This document shows, piece by piece, positions 23,035 to 34,651 of a stretch of 64,000 bases of DNA. Both the position numbers and the translations under genes were made by a program. Origin of the DNA: Procambarus clarkii (lineage: Eukaryota > Arthropoda > Malacostraca > Decapoda > Cambaridae); contig NC_091181.1 of assembly GCF_040958095.1 (NCBI RefSeq), positions 21,637,875 through 21,701,874 on the forward strand. The letters run 5' to 3'. Numbering within the stretch: the first letter of the stretch is position 1; every line of letters begins with the position of its first letter. The notes beneath the pieces are model-generated. The model did not search any database. It saw only the letters and a list, made by a program, of their open reading frames with translations, and was not told where the DNA came from.

Positions 23035-24240
23035 GTTGACTGTGTGGTGACACCCTCCTGTGTTGACTACTGTGTGGTGACACCCTCCTGTGGTGACGCT
23101 CTCCTGTGTTGACTACTGTGTGTTGACTACTGTGTGGTGACACCCTCCTGTGTTGACTACTGTGTGGTGACACTCTCCTGTGTTGACTACTGTGTGGTGA
23201 CACTCTCCTGTGATGACTACTGTGTGGTGACACTCTCCTGTGTTGCCTACTGTGTGGTGACACCCTCCTGTGTTGACTACAGTGTGGTGACACCCTCCTG
23301 TGATGACTACGGTGGGGTGACACCCTCCTGTGTTGACTACTGTGTGGTGACACTCTCCTGTGTTGACTACTGTGTGGTGACACTCTCCTGTGTTGACTAC
23401 TGTGTGGTGACACCCTCCTGCGATGACTACTGTGTGGTGACACTCTCCTGTCTTGACTACTGTGTGGTGACACTCTCCTGTGTTGACTACTGTGTGTTGA
23501 CTGTGTGGTGACACTCTCCTGTGTTGACTACTGTGAGGTGACACTCTCCTGTGTTGACTGCTGTGTGGTGACACTCTCCTGTGTTGACTACTGTGTGGTG
23601 ACACCCTCCTGTGTTGACTACTGTGTGGTGACACTCTCCTGTGTTGACTACTGTGTGGTGACACCCTCCTGTGTTGACTACTGTGTGTTGACACCCTCCT
23701 GTGTTGACTACTGTGTGTTGACTACTGTGTGGTGACACTCTCCTGTGTTGACTACTGTGTGTTGACTGCTGTGTGGTGACACTCTCCTGTGTTGACTACT
23801 GTGTGGTGACACCCTCCTGTGTTGACTACTGTGTGTTGACACCCTCCTGTGTTGACTACTGTGTGTTGACTGCTGTGTGGTGACACTCTCCTGTGTTGAC
23901 TACTGTGTGGTGACACCCTCCTGTGTTGACTGTGTGGTGACACTCTCCTGTGTTGACTACTGTGTGGTGACACTCTCCTGTGTTGACTACTGTGTGTTGA
24001 CTGTATGGTGACACCCTCCTGTGTTGATTACTATGTGGTGACACCCTCCTGTGTTGATTACTGAGTGGTGACACCCTCCTGTGTTGACTACTGTGTGGTG
24101 ACACCCTCCTGTGTTGACTACTGTGTGGTGACACCCTCCTGTGTTGACTACTGTGTGGTGACACCCTCCTGTGTTGACTACTGTGTGGTGACACTCTCCT
24201 GTGTTGACTACTGTGTGGTGACACTCTCCTGTGTTGACTA
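23035..24240. repeat. First copy of a large duplication inside minisatellite C
   Basis: It carries rare unit variants in a fixed order: ACGCTCTCC, CTGTGATGACTAC, TGTTGCCTAC, GACTACAGTGTGG, GACTACGGTGGGG and GTTGATTACTATGTGG. The same order occurs at about 25245-26540. Confidence 0.85.
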
Positions 24241-25244
24241 CTGTGTGTTGACTGTGTGGTGACACCCTCCTGTGTTGACTACTGTGTGGTGACACTCTCC
24301 TGTGTTGACTACTGTGTGGTGACACTCTCCTGTGTTGACTACTGTGTGGTGACACTCTCCTGTGTTGACTACTGTGTGGTGACACTCTCCTGTGTTGACT
24401 ACTGTGTGGTGACACTCTCCTGTGTTGACTACTGTGTGGTGACACTCTCCTGTGTTGACTACTGTGTGGTGACACTCTCCTGTGTTGACTACTGTGTGGT
24501 GACACTCTCCTGTGTTGACTACTGTGTGGTGACACTCTCCTGTGTTGACTACTGTGTGGTGACACTCTCCTGTGTTGACTACTGTGTGGTGACACTCTCC
24601 TGTGTTGACTACTGTGTGTTGATTGTGTGGTGACACCCTCCTGTGTTGACTACTGTGTGGTGACACTCTCCTGTGTTGACTACTGTGTGGTGACACTCTC
24701 CTGTGTTGACTACTGTGTGGTGACACCCTCCTGTGTTGACTACTGTGTGGTGACACCCTCCTGTGTTGACTACTGTGTGGTGACACTCTCCTGTGTTGAC
24801 TACTGTGTGGTGACACACTACTGTGTGTTGACTACTGTGTGGTGACACCCTCCTGTGTTGACTGCTGTGTGGTGACACTCTCCTGTGTTGACTACTGTGT
24901 GGTGACACCCTCCTGTGTTGACTACTGTGTGTTGACACCCTCCTGTGTTGACTACTGTGTGTTGACTACTGTGTCGAGAGACCCTCCACTCCCGTGTGGA
25001 CTGCTGTGTCGATAGACCCCCCCTCCCGTGTGGACTGCTGTGTCGAGAGACCCCCCTCCCGTGTGGACTGCTGTGTCGATAGAGCCCCCCCCCCTCCCGT
25101 GTGGACTGCTGTGTCGAGAGACCCCCCTCCCTTGTGGACTGCTGTGTCGAGAGACCCCCCCCCCCCTCCCGTGTGGACTGCTGTGTGGTGACACCCTCCT
25201 GTGTTGACTACTGTGTGGTGACACCCTCCTGTGTTGACTACTGT

Positions 25245-26540
25245 GTGTTGACTGTGTGGTGACACCCTCCTGTGTTGACTACTGTGTGGTGACACCCTCC
25301 TGTGTTGACTACTGTGTGGTGACGCTCTCCTGTGTTGACTACTGTGTGTTGACTACTGTGTGGTGACACCCTCCTGTGTTGACTACTGTGTGGTGACACT
25401 CTCCTGTGTTGACTACTGTGTTGACTACTGTGTGGTGACACTCTCCTGTGATGACTACTGTGTGGTGACACTCTCCTGTGTTGCCTACTGTGTGGTGACA
25501 CCCTCCTGTGTTGACTACAGTGTGGTGACACCCTCTTGTGATGACTACGGTGGGGTGACACCCTCCTGTGTTGACTACTGTGTGGTGACACTCTCCTGTG
25601 TTGACTACTGTGTGGTGACACTCTCCTGTCTTGACTACTGTGTGGTGACACCCTCCTGCGATGACTACTGTGTGGTGACACTCTCCTGTCTTGACTACTG
25701 TGTGGTGACACTCTCCTGTGTTGACTACTGTGTGTTGACTGTGTGGTGACACTCTCCTGTGTTGACTACTGTGTGTTGACTGCTGTGTGGTGACACCCTC
25801 CTGTGTTGACTACTGTGTGGTGACACTCTCCTGTGTTGACTGCTGTGTGGTGACACTCTCCTGTGTTGACTACTGTGTGGTGACACCCTCCTGTGTTGAC
25901 TACTGTGTGGTGACACTCTCCTGTGTTGACTACTGTGTGGTGACACCCTCCTGTGTTGACTACTGTGTGGTGACACCCTCCTGTGTTGACTACTGTGTGT
26001 TGACACCCTCCTGTGTTGACTACTGTGTGTTGACTACTGTGTGGTGACACTCTCCTGTGTTGACTACTGTGTGTTGACTGCTGTGTGGTGACACTCTCCT
26101 GTGTTGACTACTGTGTGGTGACACCCTCCTGTGTTGACTACTGTGTGTTGACACCCTCCTGTGTTGACTACTGTGTGTTGACTGCTGTGTGGTGACACTC
26201 TCCTGTGTTGACTACTGTGTGGTGACACCCTCCTGTGTTGACTGTGTGGTGACACTCTCCTGTGTTGACTACTGTGTGGTGACACTCTCCTGTGTTGACT
26301 ACTGTGTGTTGACTGTATGGTGACACCCTCCTGTGTTGATTACTATGTGGTGACACCCTCCTGTGTTGATTACTGAGTGGTGACACCCTCCTGTGTTGAC
26401 TACTGTGTGGTGACACCCTCCTGTGTTGACTACTGTGTGGTGACACCCTCCTGTGTTGACTACTGTGTGGTGACACTCTCCTGTGTTGACTACTGTGTGG
26501 TGACACTCTCCTGTGTTGACTACTGTGTGGTGACACTCTC
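25245..26540. repeat. Second copy of the large duplication inside minisatellite C
   Basis: Same ordered variants as 23035-24240. The offset grows from 2238 bp (TGTTGCCTAC) to 2312 bp (GTTGATTACTATG), showing whole-unit indels after duplication. Confidence 0.85.
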
Positions 26541-29500
26541 CTGTGTTGACTACTGTGTGGTGACACTCTCCTGTGTTGACTACTGTGTGGTGACACTCTC
26601 CTGTGTTGACTACTGTGTGGTGACACTCTCCTGTGTTGACTACTGTGTGGTGACACTCTCCTGTGTTGACTACTGTGTGGTGACACTCTCCTGTGTTGAC
26701 TACTGTGTGGTGACACTCTCCTGTGTTGACTACTGTGTGGTGACACTCTCCTGTGTTGACTACTGTGTGGTGACACTCTCCCGTGTGGACTGCTGTGTCG
26801 AGGCACCCCCCCCTCCCGTGTGGACTGCTGTGTCGAGGGACCCCCCCCTCCCGTGTGGACTGCTGTGTTGAGAGACCCCCCTCCCGTGTGGACTGCTGTG
26901 TCGAGATACCCCCCCTCCCGTGTGGACTGCTGTCGAGATACCCTCCCTCCCGTGTGGACTGCTGTGTCGAGAGAGCCCCCCTCCCGTGTGGACTGCTGTG
27001 TCGAGAGACCCCCCTCCCGTGTGGACTGCTGTGTCGAGAGACCCCCCCTCCCGTGTGGACTGCTGTGTCGAGAGACCCCCCCTCCCGTGTGGACTGCTGT
27101 GTCGAGAGACCCCCCCTCCCGTGTGGACTGCTGTCGAGAGACCCCCCCTCCCGTGTGGACTGCTGTGTCGAGAGACCCCCCCTCTCGTGTGGACTGCTGT
27201 GTCGAGAGACCCCCCCCCCACTCCCGTGTGGACTGCTGTGTCGAGAGACCACCCCCCTCCCGTATGGACTGCTGTGTCGAGACCCCCCCCCCTCCCGTGT
27301 GGACTGCTGTGTCGAGAGACCCCCCCTCCAGTGTGGACTGCTGTGTCGAGAGACCCCCCTCCCGTGTGGACTGCTGTGTCAAGACCCCCCCCCTCCCGTG
27401 TGGACTGCTGTGTCGAGAGACTCCCCCTCCCGTGTGGACTGCTGTGTCGAGACCCCCCCCTCCCGTGTGGACTGCTGTGTCGAGACCCCCCTCCCGTGTA
27501 GACTGCTGTGTCGAGACCCCCCCCCCTCCCGTGTGGACTGTGTCGAGAGACCCCCCCCTCCTGTGTGGACTGCTGTGTCGAGAGACCCCCCCCCCCCCGT
27601 GTGGAATGCTGTGTCGAGGGACCCCCCCCCCTCCCGTGTGGACTGCTGTGTCGAGAGACCCCCCCCCCCTCCCGCGTGGACTGCTGTGTCGAGAGACCCC
27701 CCCTCCCGTGTGGAAGGCTGTGTCGAGGGACCCCCCCCTCCCGTGTGGAAGGCTGTGTCGAGAGACCCCCCCTCCCGTGTGGACTGCTGTGTCGAGAGAC
27801 CCCCCCCCCCTCCCGTGTGGACTGCTGTGTCGAGAGACCACCCCCTCCCGTGTGGACTGCTGTGTCGAGACCCCCCCCCCCCCTCCCGTATGGACTGCTG
27901 TGTCGAGAGACCCCCCTCCCGTGTGGACTGCTGTGTCGAGAGACCCCCCCCCTCCCGTGTGGAATGCTTTGTCGAGGGACCCCCCCCCTCCCGTGTGGAA
28001 TGCTGTGTCGAGGGACCCCCCCCTCCCGTGTGGACTGCTGTGTCGAGAGACCCCCCTCCCGTGTGGACTGCTGTGTCGAGAGACCCCCCCTCCCGTGTGG
28101 ACTGATGTGTCGAGACCCCCCCCTCCCGTGTGGACTGCTGTGTCGAGAGACCCCCTCCCGTGTTGACTGCTGTGTCGAGAGACCCCCTCCCGTGTGGACT
28201 GCTGTGTCGAGGCACCCCCCCCCCCTCCCGTGTGGACTGCTGTGTCGAGGGACCCCCCCCCCTCCCGTGTTAACTGCTGTGTCGAGGGACCCCCCCCCTC
28301 CCGTGTGGACTGCTGTGTCGAGAGACCCCCCCTCCCGTGTGGACTGCTGTGTCGAGAGACCCCCCCCTCCCGTGTGGACTGCTGTGTCGAGATACCCCCC
28401 CTCCCGTGTGGACTGCTGTGTCGAGAGACCCCCTCCCGTGTGGACTGCTGTGTCGAGAGACCCCCCCTCCCGTGTGGACTGCTGTGTCGAGAGACCCCCT
28501 CCCGTGTGGACTGCTGTGTCGAGAGACCCCCCCTCCCGTGTGGACTGCTGTGTCGAGAGACCCCCCTCCCGTGTGGACTGCTGTGTCGAGAGACCCCCCC
28601 TCTCGTGTGGACTGCTGTGTCGAGAGACCCCCCCCACTCCCGTGTGGACTGCTGTGTCGAGAGACCACCCCCCTCCCGTATGGACTGCTGTGTCGAGACC
28701 CCCCCCTCCCGTGTGGACTGCTGTGTCGAGAGACCCCCCCTCCAGTGTGGACTGCTGTGTCGAGAGACCCCCCTCCCGTGTGGACTGCTGTGTCGAGAGA
28801 CCCCCCCTCCCGTGTGGACTGCTGTGTCGAGAGACCCCCCTCCCGTGTGGACTGCTGTGTCGAGAGACTCCCCCTCCCGTGTGGCCTGCTGTGTCGAGAG
28901 ACCCCCCCCCTCCCGTGTGGACTGCTGTGTCGAGAGACCCCCCTCCCGTGTGGACTGCTGTGTCGAGAGACCCCCCTCCCGTGTGGACTGCTGTGTCGAG
29001 AGACCCCCCCTCCCGTGTGGACTGCTGTGTCGAGAGACCCCCCCTCCCGTGTGGACTGCTGTGTCGAGAGACCCCCCTCTCGTGTGGACTGCTGTGTCGA
29101 GAGACCCCCCCCCACTCCCGTGTGGACTGCTGTGTCGAGAGACCACCCCCCTCCCGTATGGACTGCTGTGTCGAGAGACCCCCCTCCCGTGTGGACTGCT
29201 GTGTCGAGAGACCCCCCTCCAGTGTGGACTGCTGTGTCGAGAGACCCCCCTCCCGTGTGGACTGCTGTGTCGAGACCCCCCCTCCCGTGTGGACTGCTGT
29301 GTCGAGACCCCCCTCCCGTGTAGACTGTGTCGAGAGACCCCCCCCCCCCGTGTGGAATGCTGTGTCGAGGGACCCCCCCCCCTCACATGTGGACGGCTGT
29401 GTCGAGAGACCCCCCCCCCCTCCCGTGTGGACTGCTGTGTCGAGACCCCCCTCCCGCGTGGACTGCTGTGTCGAGAGACCCCCCCCCTCCCGCGTGGACT

Positions 29501-31204
29501 GCTGTGTCGAGAGACCCCCCCCCCTCCCGTGTGGAATGCTGTGTCGAGGGACCCCCCCCTCCCGTGTGGAAGGCTGTGTCGAGAGCCCCCACCTCCCGTG
29601 TGGACTGCTGTGTCGAGAGACCCCCCCCCCCTCCCGTGTGGACTGCTGTGTCGAGAGACCACCCCCCTCCCGTGTGGACTGCTGTGTCGAGACCCCCCCC
29701 TCCCGTGTGGACTGCTGTGTCGAGAGACCCCCCCTCCCGTGTGGACTGCTGTGTCGAGAGACCCCCCTCCCGTGTGGACTGCTGTGTCGAGAGACTCCCC
29801 CTCCCGTGTGGCCTGCTGTGTCGAGAGACCCCCCCCCTCCCGTGTGGACTGCTGTGTCGAGAGACCCCCCTCCCGTGTGGACTGCTGTGTCGAGACACAC
29901 CCCCTCCCGTGTGGACTGCTGTGTCGAGACACTCCCCCTCCCGTGTGGAATGCTGTGTCAAGGGACCCCCCCCCTCCCGTGTGGACTGCTGTGTCGAGAG
30001 ACCCCCCTCCCGTGTGGACTGCTGTGTCGAGACCCCCCCTCCCGTGTGGACTGCTGTGTCGAGAGACCCCCCTCCCGTGTGGACTGCTGTGTCGAGAGAC
30101 CCCCCTCCCGTGTGGACTGCTGTGTCGAGAGACCCCCCTCCCGTGTGGACTGCTGTGTCGAGACCCCCCCCTCCTGTGTGGACTGCTGTGTAGAGAGACC
30201 CCCCCTCCCGTGTGGACTGCTGTGTCGAGAGACCCCCCCCCCTCCCGTGTGGACTGCTGTGTCGAGAGACCCCCCTCCCGTGTTGACTGCTGTGTCGAGA
30301 GACCCCCCCCCCCTCCTGTGTGGACTGCTGTGTCGAGGGACCCCCCCCCTCCCGTGTGGACTGCTGTGTCGAGAGACCCCCCTCCCGCGTGGACTGCTGT
30401 GTCGAGAGACCCCCCCCCCCCCCTCCCGTGTGGAATGCTGTGTCGAGAGACCCCCCCCCCTCCCGTGTGGAATGCTGTGTCGAGAGACCCCCCCCCCCCC
30501 TCCCGTGTGGAATGTTGTGTCGAGGGACCCCCCCCCCCCCTCCCGTGTGGAATGCTGTGTCGAGGGACCCCCCACCCCCTCCCGTGTGGAATGCTGTGTC
30601 GAGAGACCCCCCCCCCCTCCCGTGTGGACTGCTGTGTCGAGAGACCCCCCCCCTCCCGTGTGGAATGCTGTGTCGAGAGACCCCCCCCCCCTCCCGTGTG
30701 GACTGCTGTGTCGTGGGACCCCCCCCCCTCCTGTGTGGACTGCTTTGTCGAGGGACCCCCCCCCCTCCCGTGTGGACTGCTGTGTCGAGAGACCCCCCTC
30801 CCGTGTGGACTGCTGTGTCGAGAGACCCCCCTCCCGTGTGGACTGATGTGTCGAGAGACCCCCCCTCCCGTGTGGACTGCTGTGTCGAGGCACCCCCCCC
30901 CCTCCCGTGTGGACTGCTGTGTCGTGGGACCCCCCCCCCTCCCGTGTGGACTGCTGTGTCGAAAGACCCCCCTCCCGTGTGGGCTGCTGTGTCGAGAGAC
31001 CCCCCCCCCTCCCGTGTGGACTGCTGTGTCGAGAGACCCCCCCCCCCTTCCCGTGTGGACTGCTGTGTCGAGAGACCCCCCCCCTCTCCCGTGTGGACTG
31101 CTGTGTCGAGAGACCCCCTCCCGTGTGGACTGCTGTGTGGTGACGCTGGCGTCTGTGTTGTCAGCCATTACGTCAGACCATTGTCAACGTGTCAGACAAT
31201 TACG

Positions 31205-33945
31205 TCTTACACTTCTCTCTCCCTGATCTGGAAGACAATCAGCAAGATAGCAAGTTTTTTCAGATGCCTCGACTGTCCTCCTCCGTGGTTCTATTGTGGT
31301 GGATCCTGTGTCGGCCGTGAACGAACAGGGTTCTCAATTTCGACTGTTAGCTTTTGCTCTCTTCCTCCTCCTCCATTCCTCACTCGCAAGCCCCTTCTTA
31401 AATCTTCTCCCCTTAGATTTTTGCACTTCTCTTTGCCTTGTCTATAATCTTTTCCCTCTCAGAACTCGTCTGTTCTGGCTCTCTGCAGTTCTACGGTGAC
31501 GGGCTCGGAAGATATTCATTATTAGATGCTTTGCCATCTCCCTCCATACACGTTTCAGTATTTATCGAGTTTTTATAACCATGTCTGGGAGTCATCAGTC
31601 CCTGAGAACTGGCTTGAGTCAAGTTTTTCCTATTCAGAAAACCGGTTCTCTAGGGTCATCCCCTGAAGGCTTTCTCCCCGTTGCTCTCGTCAGTTGCGTC
31701 TGCAAACTTTGAGCAAATGGTCAATGTCCATCTGATGTGGTTCTTGGAAATAGTGATAGTTCTATCACTATCTCTCCCTTTCTCCATTTGCCTTTCGCAA
31801 GTGTTGCACCACGACTGATGTCCGCGTGAACTTAGAGGTCTATATTGGTACTGTCTTGGCTGCAAAGACCTCCGTTGTTGCTGTCATTTTTGACCTGGAA
31901 AAGGCCTATCACCAGGCCACCTGGTGATACCGTATTCTGTCCCGACTCGGTTCTTTTGGCCTTCGTGGGGATCTCCCTCCTTTCTTGCAGAGCTTCCTCT
32001 TTTGTAGTTCCTTTTAAGTACGGTTTGGTACCGCTCTCTGCCTCCTTTCCGCAATACGAATGTGTGGCCCAAGGTAGTGTTCTGAGCACTACTATTTCTC
32101 TTGTTAACCTCAAAGGTCTTCTTTCCTCCCTTCCCTCTGACATTTTCTCCGCTCTTTATGTTGACGATCTTGCCCTCAGCCGTCAAGGTGATAACTCGTC
32201 TTTCCTCCAGCGGCGACTTCAACTTGGGGTTGATGCCGTGTCGTCCTGGGCCACCAATCTTGGCTTCAAGTTCTCTCCAGCTAAGACTTGTGCTATGACC
32301 CTTTTTCTGAAGCAGGTCGTTCTTCGACCCCCTCTGTCGCTTTATGGTTATCCTCTTTTGTATAAGGATTATGCTAAAACTTGTGGGGTTAAATTTTGAC
32401 ACTCGTTGTCTTGGTCGCTTAAGGTCTTCTCCCATACTTCCTGGGAAGCTGATAGGCGCACGCTCTCCTCTTTACATTCCTCTCTCGTGCTGTCTAAACT
32501 CGACTAAGGCTGTCCTGCTTACTCGTCTGCCTCTCACTCCACCCTTCGTTGTCTTGATGCTTTTCACAATACTGGGCTCTGCCTTAGCTCTGGTACCTTT
32601 CGTTCGACCCCTACCCAGAGCTTGTCTGTTTAAACCGACATCCTGTCTCTTATAGGATCGCCGTGATGGCTACTGTCTTTGCTACTTTCAACGGTCCTTA
32701 CAACACTCTCGCTTATGTCGTACTTTGACCATTACCCATCCTGTGGGTCACCTTCCTTTTCACCACCTATTCTTTCTGTCCTGTTGTCTCGCCTCCAAGG
32801 TTCTCAGTTTGTGTTGCCAATGTTTGTCCTCGTGTCATTCTGTCCCTGCCACCATGGAGGGTCCTTCTTCCACAGTTTTGTAGAACCTTGACCTGCATTA
32901 TTAAGGCTTTTACCCCTCCTACATGTCTGAAAAGCTTTTTCCTTGCTCACTTTTCTTCACACATCCGCTCCATCTCAGTCTTCACAGATGGGTTCAAGTC
33001 TGCAGATGGTGTAGGCTACTCCACCGTGTTTCTTGACTGCACCTACATGTGTCGCCTGCCTCCGGTGACTAGCTGACACAGCTGAACTTTATGCAATTTT
33101 GTTTGCTCCTCATCACCTGCTTCCTCACTGTAATTCTTCCGTTGTTGTTGTAGTTGACTCACGCAGTCCTCTCATGGCTCTGGACTACTTTAATTCTGTC
33201 CGAAATTCAATAGTGGTTGTTTCTAAACGCCAGCAGATTTAAGACAGTGGAGTTTTTCTGGGTTATCAAGCCATATTGGTTTTAACTTAAATAAGCATGC
33301 GAACGCTGCCGGGAAGGAGACTATCCACACTTCTCCCATTTCCCGCAAAGGTGTTCCTTATTTCGACTTCTACCCTGTTATTCATTCCTTGATCGATGCC
33401 AGTTGGCCTGATCGCTGGTCTTCTGTTATTGGTAAGAAGCTGCGTGCTTTAAAAAGGTAGTGTCCCCATGGCCTTCCTCCTATCACTTAACCGTCGGAAG
33501 GATACGGCTCTGGCTAGTTTAAATATTGGCCATACACGCTTAACTCACGGACACTTAATGGAGCGCTGCCCTGCTCCTTATTGTCTGAACTGCAATGCCC
33601 CTCTTACGGTCGTGCATATCCTTGTTGAATGTCCTGACTTCCAGGAAGTGCGTGCATCTTGCTTTCTGACTGTCCATCACGGTCACCTGTCCCTCGATAG
33701 TATCCTTGGTGAATTAGATGCTTTTTATGTTTGCTTTAGGTGCTTTTGTTCTCGTATTTGCATCCTTAGTGATCTTTAGCGCCTTTTGTTCTCGTATTTG
33801 CATCCTTAGTGATCTTTAGCGCCTTTTGTTCTCGTATTTGCATCCTTAGTGATCTTTAGCGCCTTTTGAATATCTCACACTTTTGATGGTGCTACATAGC
33901 CTCCCTGGCTTGGTGCCTGTTGTTCATAATTACTTATTTCTAGTT
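31205..33945 (+). mobile_element. LINE-B copy 1, 5'-truncated, decayed
   Basis: It starts with CTGATCTGGAAGACAATCAG, matching 41760 in copy 2, and runs through RT, RNase H and a zinc-binding end. RT: AAKTSVVAVIFDLEKAY near 31860-31905, a VAQGSVLSTT block (Q-G-S-V kept) near 32070 and YVDD intact at 32157-32168. RNase H: VFTDGFKSADGVGYS near 32980. End: CPAPYCLNCNAPLTVVHI and LVECPDF near 33570-33645. Multiple frameshifts and stops separate these blocks, so it is a pseudo-copy. The RNase H plus terminal CxxC...H...C arrangement points to the I/Nimb-like group of LINEs. Confidence 0.88.
33741..33860. repeat. 40-bp tandem triplication at the LINE-B copy 1 3' end
   Basis: Three near-exact 40-bp units starting (G/T)GCTTTTGTT or GCCTTTTGTT and containing CATCCTTAGTGATCTTTAGC. 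Copy 2 has this sequence once, so the expansion is private to copy 1. Confidence 0.9.
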
Positions 33946-34454
33946 AAGCTTAGATGAGGTGTTTAGATTCTGTTTGTGATCCAGACCAACAGGTTAGGTG
34001 TTGATTCTGTTGTATATGAAGTACCTGGGAGAAGCATTTATTGAATTGTTGCTCAGTGGAGTGAAGCACTTGTTTCGGAAGTGTTCGGATGTCATCAGTA
34101 GAATTGTGTAAACTATTTTTCATTCATAAACGGGGTTTGGCAGCTGGATTCACGAGCTTGGATCTTTGTATGCAAGGACGGGCTACTTAACATCCTAGTT
34201 GTCTAGTTCGGTTGTCGATACCTTAACAATGATCTTCAGTGGGCGTTTTTGTCTAATGCAGAGCGCAGTAAATCAATATAAATGATTTACTGCACTGTAA
34301 ATTATTTAAACTCTGTAAATGATTTACAGTAAATCTGTGATTAAAATGAATAAAGTATATTAGTCACTTGTAAATCACGACACTCAAAAATCTCATTTCA
34401 GATTCTGAACAAAAGTTTTCAACGTTGAGAATTGACATCGGCTGTTGAGGCTCA
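33946..34454 (+). promoter_or_regulatory. Upstream region of the brambleberry-like gene
   Basis: About 500 bp between the LINE-B 3' end and the first codon; this is where promoter and 5' UTR should lie, but I cannot mark a start site. Two perfect AT-rich inverted repeats are present: GCAGTAAATCA / TGATTTACTGC (34265-34275 and 34283-34293) and CTGTAAAT-G-ATTTACAG (34313-34329). A GAATAAAGTATATTAG stretch near 34348 is AT-rich, with no clear TATA box spacing. Confidence 0.35.
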
Positions 34455-34651
34455 ATGAAGATGGAGTTGCTGAGTCGGGTTGTGGCGGCTGTGGTGCTGG
34501 CTGGTGTGGTGGTGGTGCTGGCTGGTGTGGTGGTGGTGGCAGTGACGTCGAGGAGAGCACCGCCACTTCCAGCCAGTGACGCCATGGAGGCCATCGCCAG
34601 GGAGGGCAAACACCACTACGAAGTCATCACCAAAGAATCCCAGATGCCGAG
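34455..34651 (+). CDS. bmb: bmb-like exon 1 (start codon, signal anchor)
   Basis: It starts at ATG 34455 (a second ATG lies two codons on) and encodes a V/A/L-rich hydrophobic stretch followed by an acidic/basic segment ending SQMPR. The donor is CCGAG|GTTGGT with phase 2. The open frame continues past the donor to 34724, but that part is related to the repeat that grew into the intron 1 minisatellite and is not expected to be coding. Confidence 0.72.

Larger units (their letters stand above)
22031..31140. repeat. Minisatellite C, 9.1 kb, two related unit types
   Basis: Type 1 unit, 30 bp: GTGTTGACTACTGTGTGGTG plus ACACTCTCCT. Type 2 unit, about 31-37 bp: GTGTGGACTGCTGTGTCGAG plus AGACCCCCCTCCC with a variable C-run. 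They align base for base over the first 20 positions, so one derives from the other. Blocks: type 1 at 22031-24970 and 25186-26775; type 2 at 24971-25185 and 26776-31135. Since type 1 is a multiple of three and type 2 often is, frames of 1000-1666 codons stay open by chance. Confidence 0.97.

Noticed and set aside
21816..26285. Frames with RRVSPHSSQH or VVTLSCVDYC ten-residue repeats
   Set aside because: The 30-bp unit gives ten codons per repeat in every frame without stops; not a repeat-protein gene.
22031..31140. CRISPR array
   Set aside because: Regular units of about 30 bp, but no distinct spacers, and the sequence is eukaryotic; it is a tandem minisatellite.
26168..31168. Open frame of 1666 codons on the minus strand, and 1112, 1046 and 1010 codon frames overlapping it
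   Set aside because: They lie wholly in minisatellite C. Unit lengths near multiples of three keep several frames open on both strands at once, with low-complexity repeats and no start context or domain.
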